64,000 bases of DNA from Psychrobacter sp. Choline-02u-9 (GTDB taxonomy: Bacteria; Pseudomonadota; Gammaproteobacteria; Pseudomonadales; Moraxellaceae). Below are positions 26,280 through 34,962 of the stretch, one piece after another (position 1 is the first letter of the stretch; every line of letters begins with the position of its first letter). The stretch lies in NCBI RefSeq assembly GCF_002836505.1, contig NZ_PJBF01000040.1, positions 372,001 to 436,000 of the forward strand, written 5' to 3'. The notes under the pieces are model-generated. The model worked only from the letters and a program-made list of their open reading frames with translations. It was not told the origin of the DNA and did no database searches. The position numbers and the translations under genes were made by a program.

Positions 26280-27482
26280 ATGAGCGAGTTGCAACTGTCT
26301 GACCGCGTCAACAACATCCAACCATCACCTACGCTAGCGATTACCAATAAAGCCAAAGAGCTAAAAGCAGCTGGTAAAGATATTATCGGTTTGGGCGCTG
26401 GTGAACCTGATTTTGATACCCCTGAACACATCAAAAAAGCAGCAATCGATGCAATCAATGATGGCTTTACTAAATATACGGCTGTCGATGGTACGCCAGA
26501 GCTAAAAACAGCCATCATCGAGAAATTCAAGCGCGACAACGACATCAGCTATGAGCCAAATGAAATATTAGTATCGGTCGGCGGTAAGCAGTCTTTCTTT
26601 AACCTTGCTCAAGCATTTATCAATCCTGGCGACGAAGTCATCATACCAGCACCATATTGGGTCAGCTATCCTGACATGGTTATCATTGCAGAAGGCGTGC
26701 CAGTCATCGTCAAATGCCCAGCTGAACAAGATTTCAAAATTACTCCTGAGCAGCTAGAAGAAGCAATCACTGACAAGACTAAATTGTTGGTATTAAATAG
26801 CCCATCGAATCCAACGGGTATGATTTATACATTAGATGAGCTAAAGGCCATCGCTGAAGTATTAAAAAAGCATCCACAAGTTTATGTAGCTTCAGACGAT
26901 ATGTACGAGCACATCCGCTGGACAGGCGATAAGTTCTACAATATCTTAAACGCAGCACCTGAGCTAAAAGATCGTGCCATCATCTTGAACGGTGTGTCTA
27001 AAGCGTATGCGATGACAGGCTGGCGTATCGGTTATGCGGGTGGCCCTGCTAAGCTAATCGGCGCGATGAAAAAGGTACAGTCACAGTCTACTTCATGCCC
27101 AACATCAATCAGCCAAGTGGCAGCGGAAGTCGCTATCAGTGGTGATCAGAGCGTACTAGAGCCGATGGTAGCCGCTTTTGAGAAGCGCTGTGACCTAGTC
27201 GTAGATGGTCTAAATGCCATTAAAGGTATTACTTGCTTGCGTCCTGATGGCGCATTTTATGTGTATCCAAATATCGTACCGCTAATCAAAGCGGCGGGCC
27301 TGTCATCATGTACTGAATTCTCAGCATGGTTATTGGACAAAGTAGGCGTGGCAGTTGTACCTGGCGATGCGTTCGGTCTTGGCGGCTATATGCGTATCTC
27401 GTACGCTACTGATGAGGCAACATTGAAAGATGCACTATCGCGTATCGAAAAAGCAGTGGCTGACTTAGACGTTGCTGAATAA
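26280..27482 (+). CDS. Aspartate aminotransferase, class I (AspC/AatA type)
   Basis: 400 residues of fold type I, subgroup Ig aspartate aminotransferase. It interconverts aspartate and 2-oxoglutarate with oxaloacetate and glutamate. GLGAGEPDFDTPEHI at 37-51 is the substrate-loop signature, SNPTG at 176-180 contacts PLP, and the Schiff-base lysine is Lys241 in NGVSKAYAMTGWRIGY. YMRISYA near the C-terminus has the substrate-carboxylate arginine. AAGGA precedes the ATG. It is monocistronic with a strong terminator. Related enzymes can act on prephenate, so the exact substrate is not certain. Confidence 0.92.
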   Translation: MSELQLSDRVNNIQPSPTLAITNKAKELKAAGKDIIGLGAGEPDFDTPEHIKKAAIDAINDGFTKYTAVDGTPELKTAIIEKFKRDNDISYEPNEILVSVGGKQSFFNLAQAFINPGDEVIIPAPYWVSYPDMVIIAEGVPVIVKCPAEQDFKITPEQLEEAITDKTKLLVLNSPSNPTGMIYTLDELKAIAEVLKKHPQVYVASDDMYEHIRWTGDKFYNILNAAPELKDRAIILNGVSKAYAMTGWRIGYAGGPAKLIGAMKKVQSQSTSCPTSISQVAAEVAISGDQSVLEPMVAAFEKRCDLVVDGLNAIKGITCLRPDGAFYVYPNIVPLIKAAGLSSCTEFSAWLLDKVGVAVVPGDAFGLGGYMRISYATDEATLKDALSRIEKAVADLDVAE

Positions 27483-27517
27483 ATTTTAAATAGCAACGAG
27501 TCTTACCGCTGTTCATT

Positions 27518-27554
27518 AAAAAGACACCCTATACATTCTATAGGGCGTCTTTTT
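27518..27554 (+). terminator. Intrinsic terminator of the aspartate aminotransferase gene
   Basis: Sixteen-base arms AAAAAGACACCCTATA and TATAGGGCGTCTTTTT, with one mismatch, around a 5-base loop and ending in T. Confidence 0.92.
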
Positions 27555-27638
27555 GTGCGAGAGTCTTAGGCATAACTAGGAAAAACACGCTATCTCATCA
27601 TTAAAATGATAATTTTTACTAATTATGCAAAAAAAGGC

Positions 27639-27666
27639 TTGACGTATTTTTTAACTTTGCTAGAAT
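27639..27666 (+). promoter_or_regulatory. Sigma-70 promoter of tRNA-Asn
   Basis: TTGACG (27639-27644), a 16-base spacer and TAGAAT (27661-27666). The start site would be about 65 bases before the mature tRNA. Confidence 0.8.
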
Positions 27667-27738
27667 ACGCCCCACTTAGCAAGAACTCGTTAGAGACTTC
27701 TAAGGCTCGTTGTAAGCGATTAGTTACTTACAGCCTAT

Positions 27739-27814
27739 TCTCCAATAGCTCAGTTGGTAGAGCAACGGACTGTTAATCCGTGTGTCCCTGGTTCGAGCCC
27801 AGGTTGGAGAGCCA
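27739..27814 (+). tRNA. tRNA-Asn (anticodon GTT)
   Basis: Full cloverleaf of 76 bases. The acceptor stem TCTCCAA pairs with TTGGAGA. The D-loop is AGCTCAGTTGGTAGAGC, the anticodon loop CTGTTAA gives GTT, and the T-arm is CCTGGTTCGAGCCCAGG. CCA is encoded. Confidence 0.98.
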
Positions 27815-27867
27815 CATTTTAGTAGTAAATTTTTTGAATTATGATTAATTCAATTATGGCATTTGCC

Positions 27868-27899
27868 AAAACCCTCATCACTTTGATGGGGGTTTTTTT
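27868..27899 (+). terminator. Terminator of the tRNA-Asn transcript
   Basis: Thirteen-base arms AAAACCCTCATCA and TGATGGGGGTTTT, with one wobble, a 3-base loop and a T run. Confidence 0.9.
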
Positions 27900-27976
27900 A
27901 TGTGTCTCATTTAATATGCTTTATTACCGTTGCCATTTTGATAAACGCTAATAACTACTTTGTTTCATACTTGATA

Positions 27977-28012
27977 GTGACAATGATATTTAAAAATAAA
28001 TATCATTGTCAC
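27977..28012. repeat. Perfect 16-bp palindrome between tRNA-Asn and arsB
   Basis: Arms GTGACAATGATATTTA and TAAATATCATTGTCAC separated by AAAA, with no mismatch. It lies 33 bases beyond the arsB stop on the minus strand. There is no U-tract on either side, so it is not a standard terminator. It may protect the ars mRNA 3' end or be a protein site. Confidence 0.75.
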
Positions 28013-28045
28013 GATAGGATATTACTGTAGTAAGTTTTTCATCAG

Positions 28046-29353
28046 TTAACTTGGCAACAGTGGCAACCAGAACACCAAGGCTAACAAGGTCACTAACAAC
28101 ACTGGCGGTGTAATCACTAATCCAATCTTAATATACTGTCCCCAACTGATTTTGTAATCCTTCTCTGCCAACACATGCAGCCATAAAAGGGTTGCAAGAC
28201 TACCAATCGGCGTAAACTTAGGTCCTAAATCATTACCAATGACATTGGCATAAATCATCAGCTCTCGCGTTGCAGCAGGCACTTGTGCTTGATCAATAGC
28301 AAGCGCGCCGACTAGGGTTGCTGGCATATTATTCATAACAGAAGCGACTATAGCGGACAAAAAACCAGTTCCAACCGTAGCAATGACTGCGCCTTGTTGA
28401 CCCAACCAGTTAAGTACTTGCGCGCCATAGGCGGTAAGACCTGCATTACCCAGACCGTATACCACTAGATACATACCGATTGAAAATAGTACGATTTGCC
28501 AAGGCGCCTTGCGTACCACATCGCTCACCGAGACCACCGCACCACGCCCGCCTTGCCATATACGACCAGCGATTGCCATTAACGCGACAGCAGCGATGCC
28601 CGTGACCAATGAAATAGGTAGCCCCAACGGCTCAGTCTCAAAATAGGCGACCAGTAGCAAGCCTAATAGTGGAAAAGCAGCTCGGAATACCAATGGATCG
28701 GTAATAGCAGACTCTGGAGCGCTGAGCTCGCTAGTCGAGTAGGTTTTTGGAATATGACGTGCATAGACAATCCACAATACCAGTAGCGTCGCTAATACAG
28801 ACACGATATTGACTGGTACCATCACCGCCGCATAACGACCGAAACCAATAGCAAAATAATTGGCACTGACGATATTGACTAAATTTGAGGTGACCAATGG
28901 CAGACTTGCCGTATCAGCGATAAAACCAGTCGCTATGATAAATGCTAACGCTGATGGTGGCGAAAATTTCAGACGTAGCAAGATAGCGATGACGATCGGG
29001 GTCAGTAGTAGCGCAGCACCATCATTGGCAAAAAAGGCAGAAATAAAAGCGCCGAGCACGACAATCATCGGAAATAATAAGCGCCCTTGTCCATTGCCAA
29101 GGCGTGCCACGTGCAATGCTGCCCAGCCAAAAAACCCTGCCCTATCTAAGATAAGCGAGATGATAATCAGCGCCACAAAAGTAAAGGTCGCATCCCAGAC
29201 AATATCCCAGACAATACCCACATCTGATAACTGCACGACGCCAAGCGCTAACGCGACTAACGCACCACCCATGGCGCTCCAACCGATGCCCAATCCTTTA
29301 GGTTGCCAGATAACTAAGACTAAAGTGACCACAAAAATAGCAAATGCAAGCAT
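28046..29353 (-). CDS. arsB: Arsenite efflux membrane protein
   Basis: 435 residues, near the usual 430, with ten to twelve hydrophobic segments. ArsB extrudes As(III) and Sb(III) across the inner membrane by proton exchange. Signatures seen are [78 protein letters not shown] and [20 protein letters not shown] near the C-terminus, all hallmarks of the ArsB family in the ion transporter superfamily. It is the last gene of the arsRCHB operon on the minus strand. Confidence 0.95.
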   Translation of the reverse strand: MLAFAIFVVTLVLVIWQPKGLGIGWSAMGGALVALALGVVQLSDVGIVWDIVWDATFTFVALIIISLILDRAGFFGWAALHVARLGNGQGRLLFPMIVVLGAFISAFFANDGAALLLTPIVIAILLRLKFSPPSALAFIIATGFIADTASLPLVTSNLVNIVSANYFAIGFGRYAAVMVPVNIVSVLATLLVLWIVYARHIPKTYSTSELSAPESAITDPLVFRAAFPLLGLLLVAYFETEPLGLPISLVTGIAAVALMAIAGRIWQGGRGAVVSVSDVVRKAPWQIVLFSIGMYLVVYGLGNAGLTAYGAQVLNWLGQQGAVIATVGTGFLSAIVASVMNNMPATLVGALAIDQAQVPAATRELMIYANVIGNDLGPKFTPIGSLATLLWLHVLAEKDYKISWGQYIKIGLVITPPVLLVTLLALVFWLPLLPS

Positions 29354-29420
29354 TGTACAACCTTACTTAAGCTGATTTTATTCAGCCGATTTAATATAGG
29401 GAATTAGATCGATTAGGGGG

Positions 29421-30194
29421 TTAGATCGATTTTTGATTGACGCGGCTCGATAGTTCTTCAGCACTCTCAACGCGTTCTGAATAACGATCAGTAAGATAAT
29501 CTGAACGTCCGCGTGTGAGCCAAGTAAACTTCACTAGCTCCTCACAGACATCAACAAGGCGCAGATATAATGGAGACATATCCATGCGATTGTCGTCGTT
29601 GAACTCTAAGAATGCTTTGGGGATCGAGGATTGGTTGGGGATAGTGATCATCCGCATCCAGCGCCCGAGAATACGCATTTGATTAACCGTATTAAAGCTC
29701 TGACTACCGCCGCTGACTTGCATCAGTGCTAGTGTTTTACCTTGAGTTGGACGTACGCCACCTAGTGACAGCGGTATCCAGTCGATTTGCGCTTTCATAA
29801 TACTGGTGATACTACCGTGACGCTCTGGACTCACCCACAGCATGCCTTCTGACCACTGCGCCAGCTCCCGCAATTCTTGCACTTTGGGATGGTCTGCGTC
29901 TACATCGTCAGGCAATGGCAAGCCGGATGGATCAAACATTTTTACTTCACAACCATACCAACGTAGCAACCTGCTCGACTCTTCAGCGGCCAATCTAGAA
30001 AACGAGCGCGCGCGGACAGAGCCGTATAGCACTAGTATTCTAGGCGGGTGACGTGAGTCATTCGGTGCAACCAAAGACTCAATGTCGATAGGTTGAAGAT
30101 TATCTATATCAATATTGGGCAAATCGTCTAAGCTAAATTTTGGCGAAACAGTAGATTCGGCTTCCAATGCTTGGTCAACCTCAGTGTTTATCAT
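29421..30194 (-). CDS. arsH: ArsH, NADPH-dependent FMN reductase/organoarsenical oxidase
   Basis: 257 residues. ArsH is a flavodoxin-like FMN protein that reduces flavin or quinones with NADPH and oxidises trivalent methylarsenicals. The FMN phosphate loop is [18 protein letters not shown], followed by [12 protein letters not shown] and [20 protein letters not shown], the ArsH isoalloxazine-loop signature. [20 protein letters not shown] continues the flavin site. The N-terminal 45 residues are acidic and variable, as in other ArsH proteins. The start ATG overlaps the end of arsC by 14 bases, which implies translational coupling. Confidence 0.95.
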   Translation of the reverse strand: MINTEVDQALEAESTVSPKFSLDDLPNIDIDNLQPIDIESLVAPNDSRHPPRILVLYGSVRARSFSRLAAEESSRLLRWYGCEVKMFDPSGLPLPDDVDADHPKVQELRELAQWSEGMLWVSPERHGSITSIMKAQIDWIPLSLGGVRPTQGKTLALMQVSGGSQSFNTVNQMRILGRWMRMITIPNQSSIPKAFLEFNDDNRMDMSPLYLRLVDVCEELVKFTWLTRGRSDYLTDRYSERVESAEELSSRVNQKSI

Positions 30195-30588
30195 GAGTAA
30201 TAACCTCGCCGTCTTCTTTTGTAAAGCTACTTACTGGATTGGCTAGCAATTCAAACACGCGCTCTGAAGGACGACATAGAGCAGCGCCTTTATCAGTCAC
30301 TACGATAGGACGGTTGATTAAAATAGGATGCGCAATCATGGCATCGATAATTTGATCGTCAGACAACTCAGGATTATCTAAACCAAGCTCATCATTGATA
30401 GCTTCTTTGCTTCTTAATAGCTCTCTAGGCGAAATCTGCATTTGTGCCAACAGCTCCACTAAACGGTCGCGGGTTGGTGTATTTTTCAGATATTCCACCA
30501 CTTCTGGCTCTTCACCTGATGCTTTAATAATAGCAAGTGTGTTGCGAGATGTACCGCATTTAGGATTATGAAAAATTAATGGCTTCAT
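30181..30588 (-). CDS. arsC: Arsenate reductase, glutaredoxin-dependent
   Basis: 135 residues, close to E. coli R773 ArsC (141). It reduces arsenate to arsenite using glutathione and glutaredoxin. [13 protein letters not shown] contains the catalytic Cys11. The anion-binding arginines are expected in LLRSKEA and in the conserved [21 protein letters not shown] near the C-terminus, both visible. It lies 44 bases after arsR and overlaps arsH, in the order arsR-arsC-arsH-arsB. Confidence 0.95.
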   Translation of the reverse strand: MKPLIFHNPKCGTSRNTLAIIKASGEEPEVVEYLKNTPTRDRLVELLAQMQISPRELLRSKEAINDELGLDNPELSDDQIIDAMIAHPILINRPIVVTDKGAALCRPSERVFELLANPVSSFTKEDGEVITHDKH

Positions 30589-30632
30589 AGTTTTTACACC
30601 TATTTTATGTATTTATTGAATTGATAATTGGT

Positions 30633-30995
30633 TTAATCATTACCTTGCTCAGCAGACTCATTTACTCTGCAGCCACTCAAACTATCCATGAGTGACGCAC
30701 ATAATTCTGGATGTCCCGCACAGCAATCTTGCAACAGAAACTGGATGACGTTATCCATATGTGATAGCGAAGCACGATAGATAATCTGTCGGCTATGACG
30801 CTGTGAGACCACCCACCCTGCTCGTGCCAACACCGATAAGTGGGTTGACATTGTGTTATGAGGAACAGAGAGCTGACGGGCTATTTCGCCCGCAGGTAGG
30901 CCTTCAGGCTCGTGGCTGACGAGCAGCTTAAAAGCCTTTAAACGAGTATCTTGAGAGAGCGCAGCAAAGCTTGCAATAGCATTAGTTATTTCCAT
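30633..30995 (-). CDS. arsR: ArsR-family metalloregulator
   Basis: 120 residues. The winged helix includes LPAGEIARQLSVPHNTMS (33-50) and the recognition helix THLSVLARAGWV. The classical ELCVCDL arsenite site of plasmid ArsR is absent. Instead the C-terminus has DCCAGHPELC (Cys91, Cys92, Cys99), plus Cys109, like the C-terminal three-cysteine site of the Acidithiobacillus-type ArsR. It would repress the ars operon until As(III) binds. The start codon lies inside a 15-bp-arm inverted repeat and only about 8 bases after a -10 box, so the mRNA is probably leaderless. Confidence 0.93.
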   Translation of the reverse strand: MEITNAIASFAALSQDTRLKAFKLLVSHEPEGLPAGEIARQLSVPHNTMSTHLSVLARAGWVVSQRHSRQIIYRASLSHMDNVIQFLLQDCCAGHPELCASLMDSLSGCRVNESAEQGND

Positions 30996-31025
30996 ATGTC
31001 CAATAATACAGACATATGGAAATAA
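30986..31025 (-). promoter_or_regulatory. ArsR operator spanning the ars promoter and arsR start codon
   Basis: Perfect 15-bp arms TTATTTCCATATGTC (30986-31000) and GACATATGGAAATAA (31011-31025) with a 10-base spacer. One arm fills the region between the -35 and -10 boxes; the other covers the start codon at 30993-30995. Confidence 0.85.
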
Positions 31026-31030
31026 TTCAA
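31003..31030 (-). promoter_or_regulatory. Promoter of the arsRCHB operon
   Basis: Read on the minus strand: TTGAAT (complement of 31025-31030), a 16-base spacer and TATTAT (31003-31008). Transcription would start at about 30995-30996, the A of the arsR ATG. Confidence 0.7.
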
Positions 31031-31349
31031 TGTTTTACAGATATTTTTATTCTAAAAGAAATATATCTGTGCAATTAAACTATATATATCAACAAGTAAA
31101 AGCGATTAACTAAATAGCGAAAATAATGCTTGTTTAACCTTTTAAACCTAAAATCCTCTACGTTTGGCCTATGTAAATAACAAGTTTAATATATGTTATT
31201 GTATATTGATGACACTTATAAGTTCATGCTAGATTGAATACAAGTTTATGCACAGTAAAACTAAATTTGGCTGGTAGCTCTCGCTCTGTACTGCCAATAA
31301 ACCTGATTAAAATAACTATTATGATTAAAACAACAATAAGGAAATGACC
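31031..31349. other. Intergenic region upstream of the MBL/rhodanese gene
   Basis: AT-rich sequence between divergent genes. TTGATG (31206-31211) and TAGATT (31230-31235) with an 18-base spacer are a possible promoter for the MBL gene. No second copy of the ars operator is seen. Confidence 0.35.
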
Positions 31350-32681
31350 ATGCTACTAGAGAAAATTAAGACACCTGGACTTTCGCACTTATCTTACTTG
31401 GTAAGCTCTGGTGGTCAAGCAGCGGTAATTGACCCACGTCGTGACTGTGCGATATATGTAGAAAAATCGCGTGCAGCAGGACTTGAGATTACTCATATTT
31501 TTGAGACACATCGTAATGAGGATTTGGTTTCTGGCGCACCTATCTTGGCTGCAATGACAGGAGCGACAGTTTTACATGGCCCTAATCCAGAACAACCTGT
31601 TGTCTATGCTGAGACAGTACGTAATGGTGACTGCTTTTCAGTTGGTCAATTAGAAATTCGTGTCTTAGAAACGCCTGGTCATACCGATGATCACCTTGCT
31701 TATGCGCTGTTTGACACAGCGTACCCAGATAAGGCGGTTGGCGTTTTTACTGGGGATGCGCTCTTTGTAGGTGATGTCGGTCGTACTGACTTTTATCCTG
31801 ATCGTCGTAGAGAAGTTGCAGGTCTACTTTATGACTCATTACAAGACATTTTAGCGCTTGGTGATCAGGCGATTATTTATCCAGCTCATGGTGCTGGCTC
31901 CGTCTGTGGTTCAGGCATGGCGGAGCGTGAGTTTTCTACCGTCGGTCACGAAAGAATGAACAACCCACGTTTACAGATTACCAATCGTGAGGCGTTCATT
32001 GATTTCAAGACTAGCGAAAACCATTATCAGCCACCCTACTTCAGATTGATGGAGCGCCTCAACATGGAAGGTGGTGAAGCACCTCCAGTGGTTATGCGTC
32101 CGCGTAACCTTTCACTCAAACAGCTGCATGACTGCGATGCTGATCATCTCATCGATATTCGTGAACCTATGGCATATGCGTCAGGACACCTACCCGGTTC
32201 TATGAGCTTACCTGTCAACATGCTACCTGCGTTTGCTGGATGGTTTATTGAAGAAGGACAAAGCTTGGCACTGATTGCCTCTGATGAAAAGCAACTTGCG
32301 ACTGCGATGGAGCATCTGGTACGTATTGCTTTTGATAATGTTATAGGTGGCTATGTGGGTGTCGTCCCTGCTGCTGTCAAAGGTGAGCAGGTGCAGCAAA
32401 CCCCTATGATCGATACAACCGAGGTAGAGAGTCGTCTTAATAATGCTCAGAACTGGACATTGCTCGATGTACGCGATATCGATGAGAGGAATACTAGTGC
32501 GATTGAAGGCTCACAGCATATCTATGTTGGACACCTGAACGAGCGTTGGCATGAGCTTGACCAAAGTCGCCACTATACATTGATGTGTGCCAGTGGTGCT
32601 CGGGCAACAATAGCAGCAGGATGGCTCGCTAGTCGAGGTTTTGAGCACATTGATATCTATCTAGGGTCGATGGGCGCATGA
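31350..32681 (+). CDS. MBL-fold protein fused to two rhodanese domains (persulfide dioxygenase-like)
   Basis: 443 residues from the ATG at 31350. I chose this start because AAGGA at 31338-31342 is 7 bases before it and only 1 before the ATG at 31344. Numbering below is from 31344. The MBL domain spans 1-205. Its metal motif reads ETHRNEDLVSG (His56, Glu59, Asp60) instead of HxHxDH, with further ligands His113 (TPGHTDDH), Asp138 (FTGDALFVGDVGRTD) and His182 (YPAHGAG). Rhodanese 1 (about 253-340) lacks an active-site Cys; rhodanese 2 (about 355-445) has Cys415 (LMCASGAR). Related fusions oxidise glutathione or protein persulfide and transfer sulfur. It is divergent from arsR. Confidence 0.85.
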   Translation: MLLEKIKTPGLSHLSYLVSSGGQAAVIDPRRDCAIYVEKSRAAGLEITHIFETHRNEDLVSGAPILAAMTGATVLHGPNPEQPVVYAETVRNGDCFSVGQLEIRVLETPGHTDDHLAYALFDTAYPDKAVGVFTGDALFVGDVGRTDFYPDRRREVAGLLYDSLQDILALGDQAIIYPAHGAGSVCGSGMAEREFSTVGHERMNNPRLQITNREAFIDFKTSENHYQPPYFRLMERLNMEGGEAPPVVMRPRNLSLKQLHDCDADHLIDIREPMAYASGHLPGSMSLPVNMLPAFAGWFIEEGQSLALIASDEKQLATAMEHLVRIAFDNVIGGYVGVVPAAVKGEQVQQTPMIDTTEVESRLNNAQNWTLLDVRDIDERNTSAIEGSQHIYVGHLNERWHELDQSRHYTLMCASGARATIAAGWLASRGFEHIDIYLGSMGA

Positions 32682-32807
32682 CAAGCAACGCATGAGTAAG
32701 TCTTTACCCGTAGCTAAAATCTACAATGAGCTAAACGCGTCTCAAGTTTTAAACAGAGGCATTTTAATGTACTGTAACTAAGACATGCTATACTTAAAAT
32801 AAGTACA

Positions 32808-32860
32808 ACGACCCTTCTTTTATTCAATATAGGACTGACATAAAAGAAGGGTCGTCGTTT
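32808..32860 (+). terminator. Long hairpin terminator after the MBL/rhodanese gene
   Basis: Perfect 16-bp arms ACGACCCTTCTTTTAT (32808-32823) and ATAAAAGAAGGGTCGT (32840-32855), then CGTTTT. It lies about 127 bases after the stop codon. Confidence 0.75.
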
Positions 32861-33055
32861 TAGCTGACTTTTAAGTGATATGACTTGAGTAAATATAAAT
32901 CATAGTTCTAGATTCTAACTCTTACTGTACTTCCTTACCTGACTTATCACTCATAAAATATAGATACATAAAAAACAGACACAAAAAAACCTCAAACAAT
33001 CTAATGTTTGAGGCGAAACTTGCCTAAACCCAAAGGTTTAAATTCGTTTTAAATA

Positions 33056-33132
33056 TGGCGCAGCGGACGGGACTCGAACCCGCGACCCCCGGCGTGACAG
33101 GCCGGTATTCTAACCAACTGAACTACCGCTGC
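33056..33132 (-). tRNA. tRNA-Asp (anticodon GTC)
   Basis: 77 bases on the minus strand. The acceptor GCAGCGG pairs with CCGCTGC, the D-arm is AGTTCAGTTGGTTAGAAT, the anticodon loop CTGTCAC gives GTC, the T-arm is CGCGGGTTCGAGTCCCG, and CCA is encoded. It lies 37 bases downstream of tRNA-Val and is probably co-transcribed. Confidence 0.98.
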
Positions 33133-33169
33133 TTAGGTCTCTTAGCTTGTTTAGCCACTTGCTAAGAAG

Positions 33170-33245
33170 TGGTGGGTGATGACGGATTCGAACCGCCGAC
33201 ATTCTGCGTGTAAGGCAGACGCTCTACCAACTGAGCTAATCACCC
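33170..33245 (-). tRNA. tRNA-Val (anticodon TAC)
   Basis: 76 bases on the minus strand. The acceptor GGGTGAT pairs with ATCACCC, the D-arm is AGCTCAGTTGGTAGAGC, the anticodon loop CTTACAC gives TAC, the T-arm is GGCGGTTCGAATCCGTC, and CCA is encoded. Confidence 0.98.
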
Positions 33246-33469
33246 TTCGAACAATTGCTATGCAATTTATTCAACATCAACTGAGCTCTTAAGTTTGTCA
33301 CTAAGCTCTGCTGCTGTGGGTGTGTATTATATAGATTTACTGTTGGGTGTCAAACAGTATTTACGACTTTTTTAGATATTTTTTCTATCTTTATTAAAAT
33401 ATCTAGCAAGCATTTGTTTTTATTGGCTTTATATTTTCATACAAACCCAATGTTTTTTAGGTTTAGTGC

Positions 33470-33958
33470 TTATTTGTTAGCCAGTGCTTGCTCGATGTCG
33501 TTTTTAATGGCTTCTGGCTTGGTCGTTGGTGCATAACGGTCAACAACTTGGCCTTTACTATCGACTAGGAACTTGGTGAAATTCCACTTGATACCATCTG
33601 TTAGCACGCCACCCTTTTGTTCTTTTAGCCATTCATAGATAGGATGAGCATTTGCGCCATTGACATCAGTCTTTGCCATCATTGGAAAACTGACACCATA
33701 GTTTTTTTGACAGAATGCACCAATCTCGTCATTGCTGCCTGGATCTTGGCTACCAAATTGATTACAAGGAAAACCGATAACTACCAGCCCTTGATCTTTA
33801 TACTGTTGATATAACGACTCTAAGCCTTCGAACTGCGGCGTAAATCCACATTTGCTTGCGGTATTGACGATTAATAATACTTTATCTTGGTAATCTGAAA
33901 ATGCTTGCGAGTTACCATCCATGCGCTCAGCCGTAAAATCATAAATTGTGCTCATCAT
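33470..33958 (-). CDS. Glutathione peroxidase family (thiol peroxidase)
   Basis: 162 residues of thioredoxin fold. It reduces hydrogen peroxide or lipid hydroperoxide. The catalytic motif is VNTASKCGFTPQF with Cys37 in place of selenocysteine. GFPCNQFGSQDPGSNDEI holds the second Cys and the conserved Gln, and WNFTKFLVDSKG holds the catalytic Trp and Asn. The second Cys, in FPCNQF, is the usual resolving cysteine for thioredoxin-dependent members, so thioredoxin rather than glutathione is the likely reductant (inference). No signal peptide. It sits 134 bases after msrB on the same strand. Confidence 0.93.
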   Translation of the reverse strand: MMSTIYDFTAERMDGNSQAFSDYQDKVLLIVNTASKCGFTPQFEGLESLYQQYKDQGLVVIGFPCNQFGSQDPGSNDEIGAFCQKNYGVSFPMMAKTDVNGANAHPIYEWLKEQKGGVLTDGIKWNFTKFLVDSKGQVVDRYAPTTKPEAIKNDIEQALANK

Positions 33959-34092
33959 TTATCCTTAAATTGAGGTTTTTATTGTTTTGGGTGTTTATGC
34001 ACTACTTCTTTTTCTATCATACACATAATAAAACTATTGAAAAGGAAGCACCGTGCACTTCCCTTTCACGTTTCTAATACTACTTAGCCTAC

Positions 34093-34518
34093 TTACTTCT
34101 CAGACTTATCTAAATCGATAGATACTGAGTTGATGCAATAGCGCATGCCTGTTGTCTCAGTAGGGCCATCAGGGAATACATGACCCAAATGTGCGCCGCA
34201 GTTGCTGCAAGTGACTTCGGTGCGAGTCATGCCTAGCGAGTTATCGACGTGCTCTTCAATCGCGCTGTTATCGATACCTTGATCAAAGCTTGGCCAGCCA
34301 CAGCTCGCATCAAATTTATTGCTTGAGTCAAATAAGCTTGCACCGCAGCCTTTACAACGGTAAACGCCATCATCAGTCGCATCATTATATACACCTGTAA
34401 ATGGGCGTTCAGTGCCCTTCTCACGCATAATATGATACTCATCAGCGGTTAAACGCTCTTTCCAGTCAGCTTCAGTCAACTGGCTGATCTCTTCTTTGCT
34501 TAGTTGATTGTCTTGCAT
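34093..34518 (-). CDS. msrB: Peptide methionine-R-sulfoxide reductase
   Basis: 141 residues. MsrB repairs methionine-R-sulfoxide in proteins. Zinc is bound by the two CxxC pairs, CKGCGASLF and [12 protein letters not shown]. The catalytic Cys is in RYCINSVSI near the C-terminus. [12 protein letters not shown] and SFDQGID are also typical, and the length is normal for a single-domain MsrB. The oxidative-repair theme is shared with the downstream glutathione peroxidase gene. Confidence 0.96.
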   Translation of the reverse strand: MQDNQLSKEEISQLTEADWKERLTADEYHIMREKGTERPFTGVYNDATDDGVYRCKGCGASLFDSSNKFDASCGWPSFDQGIDNSAIEEHVDNSLGMTRTEVTCSNCGAHLGHVFPDGPTETTGMRYCINSVSIDLDKSEK

Positions 34519-34808
34519 AATTTATCCTTATTCGAGTATTTATTATCTAATCTCGGTAACTATTTTATCGCCATATGATTATGAGAACGACGTGCTCTAT
34601 CTGTTGGTTATCAGCACACTATTCAAGGCATATATAAGAAAAGCACTCTTTATATTGGGAGATAGACAGCATGATTGAAGAGATTGACTGAGTTAAATAT
34701 ACCAAATTAATTTTAGATAATGATGGGTAAAGATGTAATTTTGATACCTATACATTTTATAGTCTACTTAAGAGATTTAGAGCCATACAAATATAAGCCA
34801 AGTATTAA

Positions 34809-34892
34809 TTGCAAGATATACTTGCAAACACTGATAGAACTGATTGTAAAATCATTTGCAAATTAACTATCAATGCAATAATATCTTGCATT
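34809..34892 (+). promoter_or_regulatory. Three TTGCAA-type dyads, candidate operators of the HTH-aminotransferase gene
   Basis: Dyad 1 TTGCAAG-N5-CTTGCAA (34809-34827, perfect). Dyad 2 TTGTAAA-N4-TTTGCAA (34844-34861, one mismatch). Dyad 3 AATGCAA-N7-TTGCATT (34872-34892, perfect). Dyad centres are about 35 and 30 bases apart. Dyads 2 and 3 overlap the predicted promoter. Confidence 0.65.
34856..34884 (+). promoter_or_regulatory. Sigma-70 promoter of the HTH-aminotransferase gene
   Basis: TTGCAA (34856-34861), a 17-base spacer and TAATAT (34879-34884). The -35 is the right arm of dyad 2 and the -10 lies in the spacer of dyad 3. Confidence 0.65.
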
Positions 34893-34962
34893 AGTGCTTA
34901 ACTAAAATGTTTAATATATCTCTACTCTGAATAATTACTGATTAACAAAGGCTCATATAACA

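Larger units (their letters stand above)
34519..34962. other. Intergenic region with a three-dyad operator array
   Basis: 444 AT-rich bases between divergent msrB and the HTH-aminotransferase gene. The right third contains the TTGCAA dyads and promoter listed separately. The left part shows nothing I recognise. Confidence 0.5.
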
